Of a stretch of DNA of 64,000 nt, positions 16,672 to 25,028 are shown piece after piece. Origin of the DNA: Proteobacteria bacterium SG_bin9 (GTDB lineage Bacteria; Pseudomonadota; Alphaproteobacteria; Rhizobiales; Xanthobacteraceae); assembly GCA_002083525.1 (NCBI GenBank), contig LWDM01000023.1, positions 127,693 through 191,692 of the forward strand, in the 5' to 3' direction. Positions within the stretch are counted from its first letter, which is position 1. Each line of letters opens with the position of its first letter. Made by a program: the position numbers and the translations under genes. The notes under the pieces were generated by a model. It was not told the origin of the DNA. It saw only the letters and a program-made list of their open reading frames with translations, and made no database searches.

Positions 16672-18150
16672 TCAGTGCTTCGCAGCCGTTCGCGCGTCGT
16701 CGAGCGAGAAGCCCGCCAGCATCTTGTCGACGAGGTTGGCGGACGACGTCCATCCGTAGGTGCGGAAGCTGTGGCCCGCGGTGACGAACTGCGCGCCTGC
16801 GTAGAACATCTCGTACTGAGTATGGCGTGAGCCGAACTCGGAGCCGATGGCATCCCATGCGGCTTTCAGGAACTTGACCTTCTCTTCCGGCGTCAGCGTC
16901 GCCGAACGCTGCGTCTTGCGGATGATCGGTTCGATCGTCGGATCGTCCCAGTCGCGGAACGACGACGGAAGCATGATGAAAGCGCCGCCGGCAAGTTCGC
17001 GGATGGTGTTGATCATGCGCGGATAGAGCTCCTGCGTGATCACCTGCGACGAATAGAGATGATGGCGGTTCGGGATCCAGTAGTCGCCAGCATGCTCGCC
17101 GCTGGCTTCCATGCCGTGCAGCATCGCCTCGACCATGCCGACGTTGGCGGCGAGCCGCCCGAGCTGTTCCTTCACCTGCGGCATGCCCGAGGTGCCGATG
17201 GTCTCGCACAGCTTGTGCGCGAGGCCAACGAGAAACTTCAGCTTCACGACGAGGCGGATCTGCGACTGATAGTTCTGATAGACGTGGCCAGGGGTGTCGT
17301 GAAACTGCGCGCGGCAGAGATCGACATTGCGATGCACGAACAGGCGATCCCATGGCACCTTGACGTCGTCGAAATAGATTACCGCATCATTCTCATCGTA
17401 ACGCGACGACAGCGGATTATCGTAAACCGAGACCGCACCGGCCTCGTAGGACTTGCGCGAGAGCACGCGCAGACCCTTGGCGTTCATTTCCAGGGCGCAG
17501 CAGAACGCCAGTGCCTCTTCGCCTGCCTGCAGCGGCTGCAGATTCGCGACGAACACCTCGTTGGCCATGATGGAACTGGTCCCCATCATCTTGGCGCCGC
17601 GGATGGTGACGCCCGTCGAATCCTCGTCGACGATGCGCGCGACCAGATCATCCTCCTGCTCGCCCCAGTTCTTGGAGCGGTTCGCCTGTGGATTGATGAT
17701 CACGTAAGTCAGGAACAGATCATTCGAGCTGGCATAGTCGAAGTAATCGGCGAAAGCCTTGGCGCGATCCTCCCCGCCACGCTTGAACACATCGAGGCCG
17801 ATGCGCTGGCCGACCAGCGCCGACGCGAGGTGATCCGGCGAGCGGCCCATGAAACCGTAGCTGCACTCCGCCCACGCGGTGAGCGCTTTCCGGCGCGCGA
17901 CCATCTCCGCATGGGTCTTCGGAATCTGCCAGGCGCGATTGGTACGGCGGTTGGTGCCGTTCGGCGCGAACGTCATCATCTCCAGGTTTTCCGGCGCAGC
18001 CTGGAAATCGTAGAGGCTCGCAGCGGAAGCAACGGAGTTGCGGAACGCCGGATGCACGGTGACATCGGGAACGAGCGCGCCGTCGATGTGAACGGACCGG
18101 CCGTCCCTGAGCGAGGCCAGATGTTCGCTGCCGGTCTTGCAAATCGCCAT
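16672..18150 (-). CDS. HpaB-family flavin-dependent aromatic monooxygenase
   Basis: A large-component oxygenase of the 4-hydroxyphenylacetate 3-hydroxylase family (492 aa), using FADH2 from a separate reductase. N-terminal (HPAFRNSVASAASLYD), middle (YVIINPQANRSKNW, VTIRGAKMMGTSSIMANE, the KVPWDRLFVHRNVD loop) and C-terminal helical domains are all present. The family also includes 4-hydroxybutyryl-CoA dehydratase and oxygenases acting on N-heterocycles, so the substrate is open. AGGAG lies about 7 nt upstream of the ATG at 18150. It sits between the DUF1185 gene and the enamidase-like gene, and the matching flavin reductase is two genes downstream. Confidence 0.88.
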   Translation of the reverse strand: MAICKTGSEHLASLRDGRSVHIDGALVPDVTVHPAFRNSVASAASLYDFQAAPENLEMMTFAPNGTNRRTNRAWQIPKTHAEMVARRKALTAWAECSYGFMGRSPDHLASALVGQRIGLDVFKRGGEDRAKAFADYFDYASSNDLFLTYVIINPQANRSKNWGEQEDDLVARIVDEDSTGVTIRGAKMMGTSSIMANEVFVANLQPLQAGEEALAFCCALEMNAKGLRVLSRKSYEAGAVSVYDNPLSSRYDENDAVIYFDDVKVPWDRLFVHRNVDLCRAQFHDTPGHVYQNYQSQIRLVVKLKFLVGLAHKLCETIGTSGMPQVKEQLGRLAANVGMVEAMLHGMEASGEHAGDYWIPNRHHLYSSQVITQELYPRMINTIRELAGGAFIMLPSSFRDWDDPTIEPIIRKTQRSATLTPEEKVKFLKAAWDAIGSEFGSRHTQYEMFYAGAQFVTAGHSFRTYGWTSSANLVDKMLAGFSLDDARTAAKH

Positions 18151-18178
18151 GGGTTTTCTCCTGTTCCGAGCAGCGATC

Positions 18179-18751
18179 TCAGACGAGACCGTCTTTTCCC
18201 TTGATGTCGCCCGCAGCGAGACCGCCGACGCGCGCGTTGAGACGGCCACGGTTGGCGTAGGCGCAGATGATCGCGATCTCATCCGGCAGCGGCGCATCTG
18301 GCAGCATGATCGAGATGCCGTCGTAGTGAGAGCGCACGTAGAGCGCGTCCTTGTGTGCGAGCGGAATGTCGATCGCCGATCCGGCCGCTGCGCGCTTGGT
18401 GAAGGAGGAAATCCACGCGACACCCCCGCCGACCGCATCTCGGATAACGTTGCCGAACACGGTCGTAAGAAGAGCGACGCCGTGCTCCTGCTCGCCGGCG
18501 AGGCCGATGATCGCCGCCTTGCCGTAGCTTTGCACCGGAAGACCACCCATCGCAGCGACCGCGATTTCCGACATCTCGCGGCCGAGCGCCTCGCTCGCCG
18601 TCACCAATGATGACAAATCGGCCTGATAGCAGCCGGCAAACGGATTGCCGACGACGGCAGCGGTCGCGACCTTGCGCAGCGGCGGCTCGGCCACATGCCC
18701 CGCCTCCTGACGCGCCTCGTCGATGAGGGTGATGATCTTGCGAATACGCAT
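18179..18751 (-). CDS. DUF1185 ('amino acid synthesis family') protein
   Basis: A 190-residue cytoplasmic protein matching the DUF1185 family (RIRKIITLIDEARQEAG, AAVVGNPFAGCYQADLSSL, GREMSEIAVAAM, SYGKAAIIGLAGEQEHGVALLT). Biochemical function is not established. Such genes often accompany cyclic-amide and N-heterocycle catabolism operons, consistent with the enamidase-like gene downstream. AGGAGG lies directly upstream of the ATG at 18751. It is the first gene of the unit and has a MarR-type palindrome 27 nt upstream. Confidence 0.8.
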   Translation of the reverse strand: MRIRKIITLIDEARQEAGHVAEPPLRKVATAAVVGNPFAGCYQADLSSLVTASEALGREMSEIAVAAMGGLPVQSYGKAAIIGLAGEQEHGVALLTTVFGNVIRDAVGGGVAWISSFTKRAAAGSAIDIPLAHKDALYVRSHYDGISIMLPDAPLPDEIAIICAYANRGRLNARVGGLAAGDIKGKDGLV

Positions 18752-18777
18752 GTCGCCTCCTGAAATACAACTTCTCA

Positions 18778-18800
18778 AATAGCTAACTTTAAAAGCTATT
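18778..18800. promoter_or_regulatory. MarR1-type operator candidate A (upstream of DUF1185/HpaB unit)
   Basis: Perfect inverted repeat AATAGCT-N9-AGCTATT. Related sites occur at 19710-19732, 22138-22160 and 28921-28943, each in front of a gene of the same catabolic island. MarR dimers bind such palindromes; the MarR gene 18935-19582 is adjacent. Confidence 0.65.
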
Positions 18801-18867
18801 GCAAGTTATATTTCCCCGAAAGGCAAGTGTTTGCAGCAACGCGGGCATACGTGCCGCGCAACGGCGA

Positions 18868-18889
18868 GCGCCCGGCAACCGCCGGGCGC
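18868..18889 (-). terminator. Hairpin after the MarR1 gene
   Basis: GCGCCCGGC (18868-18876) pairs perfectly with GCCGGGCGC (18881-18889), loop of 4. No U-run follows on the minus strand, so it is a weak terminator or a stabilising stem. Confidence 0.4.
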
Positions 18890-18934
18890 AACACACTTCA
18901 AGACAATGAAAACCGGCCGGTCCGGAACTGATCG

Positions 18935-19582
18935 CTACTGCAGATCGAGTTTCGGAGACCGCGCAGCGTCCGGCGCAGGACCGTTCTGATCGGCGAAATA
19001 GGCCTGCAGCCGCAGTGCGCGGTTGCTGCTGTCGATCAACCGCTCGATCATGCTCGACAGCTGCTTGAACTCGCTGGCGCTGAGGCAATCGAACTGCACG
19101 TCGTTCACCTGCCGCTGCACGGGCGCGAGTTCGGCCAGCCGCGCCCAGCCCTTCTCGGAAATCTCCAGACGCACACGGCGGCGATCGTTCGGGTCCGGCG
19201 TCTTGTGAATCAGCCCCTGCTGCAGCAGCTTGTTCGTCACCGTCGTGACAAACGCGCCACTGAGATAGAGGTGATCGGCGATCCGGTTGACGCTGACATC
19301 GCCCTCCTGCACGGCGAGGTGGCCGATTGAGATCAGCACCGTGTATTCAATGCCGACAAGGCCGATGCGCGCACCGTGACCCGCACGAACTGCTTCGTGC
19401 CGCGCGAAGAACGCGAACAGGCCGTGCACCAGAACGCGGAATGCGCGGTCGGAGCCGTTCACAAGAAGTTCCGGACGCGACACCGTCAACGGTGCCGTGC
19501 GCGCGCCCTTGGGAGACACCTTGATCGCCGTGCCCTTGTCCTTGGTGCGCGACTTCGACCCAGCAGCTTTCTTGACCGGCAT
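18935..19582 (-). CDS. MarR-family transcriptional regulator (MarR1)
   Basis: A winged-helix regulator of 215 residues with a basic N-terminal extension (KKAAGSKSRTKDKGT). The core shows VSVNRIADHLYLSGAFVTTVTNKLLQQGLI (helix-turn-helix) and the wing DPNDRRRVRLEISEKG. MarR proteins in catabolic loci usually repress until a pathway CoA-thioester or aromatic acid binds. Start at 19582 is chosen from the protein pattern; the frame is open to 19693. The AATAGCT half-site palindromes around it are candidate targets, including one upstream of itself. Confidence 0.88.
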   Translation of the reverse strand: MPVKKAAGSKSRTKDKGTAIKVSPKGARTAPLTVSRPELLVNGSDRAFRVLVHGLFAFFARHEAVRAGHGARIGLVGIEYTVLISIGHLAVQEGDVSVNRIADHLYLSGAFVTTVTNKLLQQGLIHKTPDPNDRRRVRLEISEKGWARLAELAPVQRQVNDVQFDCLSASEFKQLSSMIERLIDSSNRALRLQAYFADQNGPAPDAARSPKLDLQ

Positions 19583-19709
19583 CACCGTAATCCCTGATCG
19601 GCAGCGCAAACGCCGCCCCAAGACGAATCGATTCGACAGAATCGACCGCTTCCAAAGCAGGGCGATCTCATACACCGCGGCCTTGGGTGACACCAGATCG
19701 AGCGCAGTT

Positions 19710-19732
19710 AAAAATTTTCAAAGTTAGCTATT
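19710..19732. promoter_or_regulatory. MarR1-type operator candidate B (upstream of MarR1)
   Basis: Contains AAAGTTAGCTATT (19720-19732), the exact reverse complement of 13 bases of site A. The other half is degenerate (AAAAATT). It lies 128-150 nt upstream of the MarR1 start, consistent with autoregulation. Confidence 0.5.
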
Positions 19733-19749
19733 GAAACTCATGGAAATAT

Positions 19750-19778
19750 CGCGGCGCCCGGGGAGGACGGGCGCCGCG
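19750..19778 (-). terminator. Terminator-like hairpin after the ABC solute-binding gene
   Basis: 11-bp perfect stem CGCGGCGCCCG / CGGGCGCCGCG with a 7-nt loop, directly downstream of the gene ending at 19788 and followed on the minus strand by ATATTTCC. It should separate that gene from MarR1. Confidence 0.65.
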
Positions 19779-19787
19779 AATGGAGGA

Positions 19788-20996
19788 TCACTCGCTGCTG
19801 AGCACGTTGCCGAAGCGAGCCCAGGTCTTGCCGTCGAACTTGACCAGTTGGAACTGCTCGATCGGATAGTGATCCTCGACGCCGGTGTTCAGCTTAATAC
19901 CGGGCAGCAGCAGCGGCAGATCGAGATTCTTGATGGCGTTCGCTTGCTTCATCAGGTTCTCGCGCGTCAATTCGTTGCCGCATTGCTTGAGCACCTGCAC
20001 GAAGGTCGCCGCGATCGATACACCGATCTGGTTCTGAGGATCGTTCACGTCGCCGTCCGGATAGTACTTCTTCATGAAGGCAAGGTACCACTTCATGCCC
20101 TCGTCATTTGCGAACTGGGGATCGACGGGATCCTTGATATAGGCTGTCGAGATCAAGCCGACAGCGTTGTTGAGGCCTGCCGGCGTCAGCACCGTCGCGA
20201 TGGAATTGGCGTTCTGCACCAGGAAGTGCGTCGGCTTCCAGTCGAGCTCGGCGGCCTTCTTGATGGTCTGCGCGGCGGCCTTGGCGGTCGACGCGCTGAA
20301 CAGCACGTTGGCGCCCGATGCCTTCAGGTTGACGATCTGCGAGTCCACCGTCGGTTCGGAGACCTCGTAGGTCAGCTCCTTGACGATGAGCTTGCCCGCG
20401 GCTTCACCGAGACCGGCCTTGAAGCCGGCGACGAAGTCCTTTCCGTAGTCGTCATTCTGCGACAGGATCGCGACCTTCGCGTCCTTCATGTTTTCGCGAA
20501 TGTAGGTGCCGTAGATGACGCCTTCGGAGCGGTAGGTCGGATACCAGCCCATCGTCCACGGCGAACTCTTGTAATCGCCCCACTTCGACGCGCCGGTGGC
20601 GAGGAAGATGTGCGGCACCGATTTCGCGTTCATGTATTTGACGATCGCCGAGTTGGTCGGCGTGCCCATGGTGCCGACGATGCCCATCACCTCATCGCTC
20701 TCGACGAGACGGCGATGATGCTCGACGGTCTTCGGCGGTGAATAACCATCATCAAGACTGATCAACTTGATTTTGCGGCCGTTCACGCCGCCCTGTTCGT
20801 TAATCATGGCGTAGTAGGCCGTTTGCGCCTTTCCCTGTGTGCTGTAGGCCGAGAGCGGCCCGCTGTAGGGATTGGTCTGACCAATCAGGATTTCCGAATC
20901 CGAGGCTCCCGGACCGTATTTCGATTGCGCATGCGCAACGGCGACGCCCGCAAGCAAGGCGAACGGAACAACGAAGCATTTCCGACGCGTAATCAT
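19788..20996 (-). CDS. Branched-chain-amino-acid-type ABC transporter solute-binding protein
   Basis: An exported receptor of the LivJ/Peripla_BP_6 class (402 aa). A signal peptide (ITRRKCFVVPFALLAGVAVAHAQ) precedes ILIGQTNPYSGPLSAYSTQGKAQTAYYAMINEQGG and NGRKIKLISLDDGYSPPKTVE, which are typical. In aromatic catabolism loci these receptors often bind aromatic acids instead of amino acids. No permease or ATPase genes accompany it in this region. It lies downstream of the Rieske oxygenase gene and probably shares its promoter. Confidence 0.9.
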   Translation of the reverse strand: MITRRKCFVVPFALLAGVAVAHAQSKYGPGASDSEILIGQTNPYSGPLSAYSTQGKAQTAYYAMINEQGGVNGRKIKLISLDDGYSPPKTVEHHRRLVESDEVMGIVGTMGTPTNSAIVKYMNAKSVPHIFLATGASKWGDYKSSPWTMGWYPTYRSEGVIYGTYIRENMKDAKVAILSQNDDYGKDFVAGFKAGLGEAAGKLIVKELTYEVSEPTVDSQIVNLKASGANVLFSASTAKAAAQTIKKAAELDWKPTHFLVQNANSIATVLTPAGLNNAVGLISTAYIKDPVDPQFANDEGMKWYLAFMKKYYPDGDVNDPQNQIGVSIAATFVQVLKQCGNELTRENLMKQANAIKNLDLPLLLPGIKLNTGVEDHYPIEQFQLVKFDGKTWARFGNVLSSE

Positions 20997-21048
20997 GTCT
21001 CGCTCCTCAACATCCGATTGATGGATTTCCCTTCCGGCATTTGTTCGC

Positions 21049-22098
21049 TCAAACGAGCGTGACGACCTGGTCGCGCGGGATGCCGCGCTCGGCAGCGATC
21101 ATGCGTTCAAGCGCAAGGCGCGCCTGCATGCGCGCGCCGTCCGAGGCGATATTGATCAGCGGCCGATCGCCGACCCGACGCAGCATCGCGTACTGCGCAA
21201 CCAGCACGTCCTCGTCTTCCTTGAAGGCGCGCTCGATTTCCTCGAACAGCTCTTCGGTCGCCGCGGGATCGTTCTGGCGATAGCTGTTCGCCGTCGACCA
21301 CATGAACCAGCTCGTGTGCTCGGTTTCCGGCGTGATGCCGTAGAAGATGCGCAGGCCGAAGCCGCCGTCGCGCGCATCGTTCTCGTAAGCGCCCTCGCCC
21401 ACATCGCGCGCACCGGTGAACTGCAGGATGCAGGACGGCGCGACGTATTCGAACTCGCCCCAGCGATCGACGCGCCCCCTGAATTTGACGGCCTTGGCGT
21501 AGATGCCGGGCGGAATGCAGTTGAGCATCCAGCGCGTGAACTTCACACCGTTCGGCGTCGTATCGATCTTCATCTCCGCGCGCTCGTACGCGTCGACATT
21601 GCTTGCGAGCGTCGACTTGTGGACGTAAGCGCCGTGCGTCTGATCGAGCAGGTTGTCGGACAGCAACAGGTAGTTGCAGTCGATGCGCTCGGTCTTGCTC
21701 TTGTAGGGCCAGGCCGAATGCCACGGATAACGGACGATCTTCTCAGGATCGGCGAGCGTCGGATCGCCCATCCAGATCCAGACGAGATCGTCGCGCACCT
21801 CGACCGGGAAGCTGCGAACCTTCGCACGTTCCGGAATGGTCGCCTGGCCGGGAATCTCAACGCACTTGCCGGAACCGTCGAAGACCATGCCGTGGTACTC
21901 GCAGCGGATGTTCTTGCCGAACACCTCGCCTGCCGAGAGCGGCATGCCGCGGTGGCAGCAGCGATCCTCAAGCGCAACGACCTTGTCGTCGCTGGTCCGA
22001 TAGAACACCACCGGTTCGTTCAGCAGCGTCCGCCCCATCGGCTTCGCGGTGATCTCGCTGCTCCAGGCCGCGACATACCAGGCGTTCAAGAGAAACAT
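21049..22098 (-). CDS. Rieske non-heme iron oxygenase, vanillate O-demethylase-like alpha subunit
   Basis: A 349-residue oxygenase component. The N-terminal Rieske domain has Cys47-x-His49 (RCCHRGMPL) and Cys66-x2-His69 (CEYHG). The catalytic domain has the mononuclear iron motif D-x2-H-x4-H in LDQTHGAYVH (His155, His160). The short length and N-terminal NAWYVAAW resemble VanA/phthalate-type O-demethylases. No ferredoxin reductase (VanB) gene is seen nearby, so the reductase must be elsewhere. A MarR1-type site is 40 nt upstream. Confidence 0.9.
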   Translation of the reverse strand: MFLLNAWYVAAWSSEITAKPMGRTLLNEPVVFYRTSDDKVVALEDRCCHRGMPLSAGEVFGKNIRCEYHGMVFDGSGKCVEIPGQATIPERAKVRSFPVEVRDDLVWIWMGDPTLADPEKIVRYPWHSAWPYKSKTERIDCNYLLLSDNLLDQTHGAYVHKSTLASNVDAYERAEMKIDTTPNGVKFTRWMLNCIPPGIYAKAVKFRGRVDRWGEFEYVAPSCILQFTGARDVGEGAYENDARDGGFGLRIFYGITPETEHTSWFMWSTANSYRQNDPAATEELFEEIERAFKEDEDVLVAQYAMLRRVGDRPLINIASDGARMQARLALERMIAAERGIPRDQVVTLV

Positions 22099-22137
22099 GC
22101 GTCACCTCCGGGCTCGATCGGGCGAACCGTAACATAA

Positions 22138-22160
22138 ATTAGCTTTGATACAATGCTATT
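22138..22160. promoter_or_regulatory. MarR1-type operator candidate C (upstream of Rieske oxygenase)
   Basis: ATTAGCT-N9-TGCTATT, one mismatch per arm from the perfect site at 18778-18800, with identical spacing. It lies 40 nt upstream of the oxygenase ATG. Confidence 0.6.
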
Positions 22161-22222
22161 TTTCAATGCAAATGATGCGCAAGGCTGCGGCGGCGCGGCG
22201 CATCCCTTGAGCACGCAAAGAA

Positions 22223-22250
22223 ACGCCGCCGTCGGCGGGGACGGCGGCGT
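22223..22250 (-). terminator. Terminator after the crotonase gene
   Basis: 10-bp perfect stem ACGCCGCCGT / ACGGCGGCGT with an 8-nt loop, followed on the minus strand by TTTCTTTG. It lies just downstream of the crotonase stop at 22288. Confidence 0.7.
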
Positions 22251-22287
22251 CAGGGAGGACGACGTCTTGAAGCGAATTGCGCGTCAG

Positions 22288-23091
22288 CTACGAAGCGGCG
22301 TCCGGGTCGGCCGGATTGCTGACCGGCTTCAATGAGGGCGCGCGCTTTTCCAGAAAGTCGCTGAGACCTTTCTGCGCGGCGTCGCCGGTCTGCACCACCG
22401 CGGCCATCAGCGACTCGACGAAGAAGCCGTCGTTCGCCGACATGTCGGCGATGCGCGGGATGGCGTTGAGAATGGCGAAGTTCGAGAGCGGCGCGTTGGC
22501 GGCGATGCGGCGCGCGATGTCGAGGCCGAGCGCGTCGCCGGTGCCGTGGTCGACGAGATAATGCGAGATGCCGAAATTCTGACCCGCCTCCGCATCGTGG
22601 GTGCGACCGGTCAGCATCATCTCGATCATGCGATCCTTGCCAATGATCCGCGCCACGCGCACCGATGCGCCGCCGCCGACATAAATGCCGCGCACGGCTT
22701 CCGGCAGCGCGTAATAGCAACTGCGCTCGGCGATTCGCACATGCGTGGAGGTCGCGATCTCGAGGCCGCCGCCGATGGTGGCGCCCTTCATGACCGTTAC
22801 CACCGGGAGATTGCTGAACTGCACGGCGTTGAGAACGCGGTGCCACATCTGCGAGTGGACCATCACCTGCGTGGCGTCGCGCTCGCGGTGCTCGCTGAGA
22901 TCGAGGCCGGCGCAAAAGTTATCGCCGTTGGCGCGCAGCACGACAGAGGCGACCTGCGGCGGCGGCGCGGCGAAGAAATGCCCGAGCGCCTCGATGGTCT
23001 CGTCGCGGATGGCATTGCGCTTCTGCGGCCGATTGAGAGAGAGGATCGCGACCTTGCCGTCGACCTCGAGTTCGATATCGGACGACGTCAT
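22288..23091 (-). CDS. Enoyl-CoA hydratase/isomerase (crotonase) family protein
   Basis: A cytoplasmic CoA-thioester hydratase, isomerase or lyase. N-terminal VAILSLNRPQKRNAI and the oxyanion region VVLRANGDNFCAGLDLSEH, plus VTVMKGATIGGGLEIATSTHVRIAE, are typical. In this neighbourhood it could act on the CoA ester made by the ligase at 27013-28911, for example as a hydroxycinnamoyl-CoA hydratase-lyase, but the fold alone does not settle this. Start at 23091 has GGAAGAAAG upstream; the ATG at 23133 would add 14 residues. Confidence 0.88.
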   Translation of the reverse strand: MTSSDIELEVDGKVAILSLNRPQKRNAIRDETIEALGHFFAAPPPQVASVVLRANGDNFCAGLDLSEHRERDATQVMVHSQMWHRVLNAVQFSNLPVVTVMKGATIGGGLEIATSTHVRIAERSCYYALPEAVRGIYVGGGASVRVARIIGKDRMIEMMLTGRTHDAEAGQNFGISHYLVDHGTGDALGLDIARRIAANAPLSNFAILNAIPRIADMSANDGFFVESLMAAVVQTGDAAQKGLSDFLEKRAPSLKPVSNPADPDAAS

Positions 23092-23149
23092 CCGGCTTTC
23101 TTCCCAAGTGGTTTTAGCAGTGCTAGGAGACATGGCTACCTTTGTGATC

Positions 23150-23166
23150 CATTATTGCCGGTAACG
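23150..23166. promoter_or_regulatory. MarR2-type operator candidate, MarR2/crotonase divergent region
   Basis: CATTATTGCCGGTAACG, a near-palindrome. Its reverse complement matches 13 of 17 positions of the site at 25004-25020. It lies 14 nt upstream of the MarR2 ATG and between MarR2 and the divergent crotonase gene. Confidence 0.6.
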
Positions 23167-23179
23167 ATTGAAGGACGTC

Positions 23180-23710
23180 ATGACCGCGACGCGACAGACC
23201 CGACAGATAAACAAGGCCGCTGCCCGTGTGGAAACGGCCGCTCCAAACGGCAACGCCGACGGCGAGGCTGCGCCGCGCGACCTGGTCAATCCGATGGACC
23301 GCTTCGTCGGCTACAAGATCCGCCGCATCAAGCACGCCATCATCAGCGAGCTGAACGGCATCCTGAGCGAATTCGACCTGCGCATCATGGATTTTGCGGT
23401 GCTGTCGATCGTCGAAACCAACCCGGGTATCTTTCAGAACGAGATCACGCATATCGTCGGCGCCGAACCGCCTGCGCTCGTTCTCTCGCTCGACCGGCTG
23501 GAGAAGGCGAATTACCTGTTCCGGCAATTCAGCCCTACCGATCGCCGCCTGCGGACGTTGCATCTCACCACCGATGGCCGGAAGCTGATCAAGAAAGTCA
23601 CCGCGAAAGTCGAGCGGCAGGAGCGCGGCATCACAAACGCCGTGCGTGGCGATCTTGCGCAGTTCGTCGCCGGCCTCGACGACCTGATGCTGTTCTACGG
23701 AATCCGCTGA
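23180..23710 (+). CDS. MarR-family transcriptional regulator (MarR2)
   Basis: A 176-residue winged-helix protein with an Ala/Gln-rich N-terminal tail. The DNA-binding core is FQNEITHIVGAEPPALVLSLDRLEKANYL and the wing is SPTDRRLRTLHLTTDGRKLI. It is divergent from the crotonase gene and convergent with the second ABC receptor. GAAGGA precedes the ATG at 23180. Palindromes CRTTAYYGGC-type upstream of itself and of the second receptor gene are candidate targets. It is not closely similar to MarR1. Confidence 0.88.
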   Translation: MTATRQTRQINKAAARVETAAPNGNADGEAAPRDLVNPMDRFVGYKIRRIKHAIISELNGILSEFDLRIMDFAVLSIVETNPGIFQNEITHIVGAEPPALVLSLDRLEKANYLFRQFSPTDRRLRTLHLTTDGRKLIKKVTAKVERQERGITNAVRGDLAQFVAGLDDLMLFYGIR

Positions 23711-23742
23711 CCGGCATCCGGCCAGCGGCATCCGAACCATCG

Positions 23743-24951
23743 TTAGTTCACGAGCGGGCAATTGCCGTCCTTCAGCGGGCGGAACGATTCGTCCGCCGGC
23801 ACCGTCGCGATGACATCGAAATAGTCCCAACGCTCCTTCGACGCCGACGTGGACTTTGTGCGCAGCACGTAGTTCTCGTGGATCTTACGGCCATCGACGC
23901 GGATCACCCCCTTGCCGAACAGCTTGTCCTCGGTCGGCATGCTCTTCATGGTCGCGACGACCTTGGCGCCGTCATTGGCTTCGCCGTTCATCTTCTCGAC
24001 CGCCTTGAGGTAGTGAAGCACAGCAGAGTAGACGCCCATCTGCTGATCGTTCGGCATGTTCTTGCGCGGATGGCGCGCGTGGAAACGGCGCGACCAGGCG
24101 CGCGTGTCGTCATTGAGGTCCCAGTAAGTCGCATTCAGTGCAACGACGCCCTGCGAGCTCTGCAGCCCGATCGAGTCGGCATTGTTGATCGAGAAGATGA
24201 GGCCGATCAGCTTGTGCGTCTTGGCGACACCGAACTCGTTGGCCTGCTTGACGAGGTTCGACAGATCACCGCCCGGCGTCGCAAGCCCGATCACGTCCGC
24301 GCCCGAGGCCTGCGCCTGAAGAATGAACGACGCATAGTCCGATGCGCCGAGCGGGTGACGGACCGCGCCGAGCACTTGCCCGCCGCTTGCCTTCACGACA
24401 TCAGACGCTTGCTTCTCGAGATCGTGGCCGAAGGCATAATCGCTGGTGATGAAGAACCACTTCTTGCCACCCTGCTGCACCACCGACTTGGCGACGCCGT
24501 TCGCCAGAGCCCAGGTATCGTAGGTCCAGTGGATGGTGTTCGGTGTGCACTTCGCGCCCGTCAGCAGCGACGTGCCGGCACCTGAGCCGATCAGCACTTT
24601 ATTCTTCTCACGCACGATTTCGTTGACGGCGAGCGCCACTGACGAGTTCGGCAGATCGAGAATAAGCTGCACGTTATCGAGATCGATCCAGCGGCGTGCG
24701 ATATTGGCACCGACGTCGGCCTTCATCTGATGGTCGGCCGAGAGAACCTCGATTGGACGCCCTGCGACCTTGCCGCCGTAATCCTCGACTGCCATCTGTG
24801 CCGCGATCACCGAGCCGATGCCCTGGAAGTCGGCGTAAACGCTGCTCTGGTCATTGAGCACGGCTATCTTCAGCGGCGAGGTATCTGCCGCATGAGCCGC
24901 TGTGAACATCAGACTGCTGATTGCCAGTACCCATTTGCCGATCATGGCCAC
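23743..24951 (-). CDS. Branched-chain-amino-acid-type ABC transporter solute-binding protein, second
   Basis: An exported Peripla_BP_6 receptor (402 aa) with signal peptide ending AHA and core motifs IAVLNDQSSVYADFQG, AAQMAVEDYGGKVAGRPIEVLSADHQ and WYDTWALANGVAK-like features seen in receptors of aromatic acids. It is only distantly related to the receptor at 19788-20996. Again no membrane or ATPase subunits are encoded nearby. Expression is probably under MarR2, from the palindrome 53 nt upstream. Confidence 0.9.
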   Translation of the reverse strand: MAMIGKWVLAISSLMFTAAHAADTSPLKIAVLNDQSSVYADFQGIGSVIAAQMAVEDYGGKVAGRPIEVLSADHQMKADVGANIARRWIDLDNVQLILDLPNSSVALAVNEIVREKNKVLIGSGAGTSLLTGAKCTPNTIHWTYDTWALANGVAKSVVQQGGKKWFFITSDYAFGHDLEKQASDVVKASGGQVLGAVRHPLGASDYASFILQAQASGADVIGLATPGGDLSNLVKQANEFGVAKTHKLIGLIFSINNADSIGLQSSQGVVALNATYWDLNDDTRAWSRRFHARHPRKNMPNDQQMGVYSAVLHYLKAVEKMNGEANDGAKVVATMKSMPTEDKLFGKGVIRVDGRKIHENYVLRTKSTSASKERWDYFDVIATVPADESFRPLKDGNCPLVN

Positions 24952-24974
24952 ACCCCTCCGTTATCTCTCTACAT

Positions 24975-24993
24975 TACCTTTGATACGAAGGTA
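24975..24993. promoter_or_regulatory. Inverted repeat TACCTT-N7-AAGGTA upstream of second receptor gene
   Basis: Perfect 6+6 inverted repeat between the receptor start (24951) and the MarR2-type site. A half-site TACCTTTG also occurs at 23137 in the crotonase/MarR2 region. It may be a second operator or part of the promoter. Confidence 0.35.
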
Positions 24994-25003
24994 GTCAAGC
25001 AAT

Positions 25004-25020
25004 CGTTATTGGCAGTAACG
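25004..25020. promoter_or_regulatory. MarR2-type operator candidate upstream of second receptor gene
   Basis: CGTTATTGGCAGTAACG, a 5+5 perfect inverted repeat (CGTTA/TAACG). It resembles the site next to MarR2 at 23150-23166. Confidence 0.6.
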
Positions 25021-25028
25021 ATCAACAA

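Noticed and set aside
18778..18800. Considered whether the AATAGCT palindrome is a terminator hairpin
   Set aside because: It lies upstream of the DUF1185 start, is A/T rich with a 9-nt centre, and recurs at other promoters, which fits an operator.
22546..24585. 679-codon open frame on the plus strand over crotonase, MarR2 and receptor genes
   Set aside because: It crosses three real genes in other frames and shows no recognisable domain.
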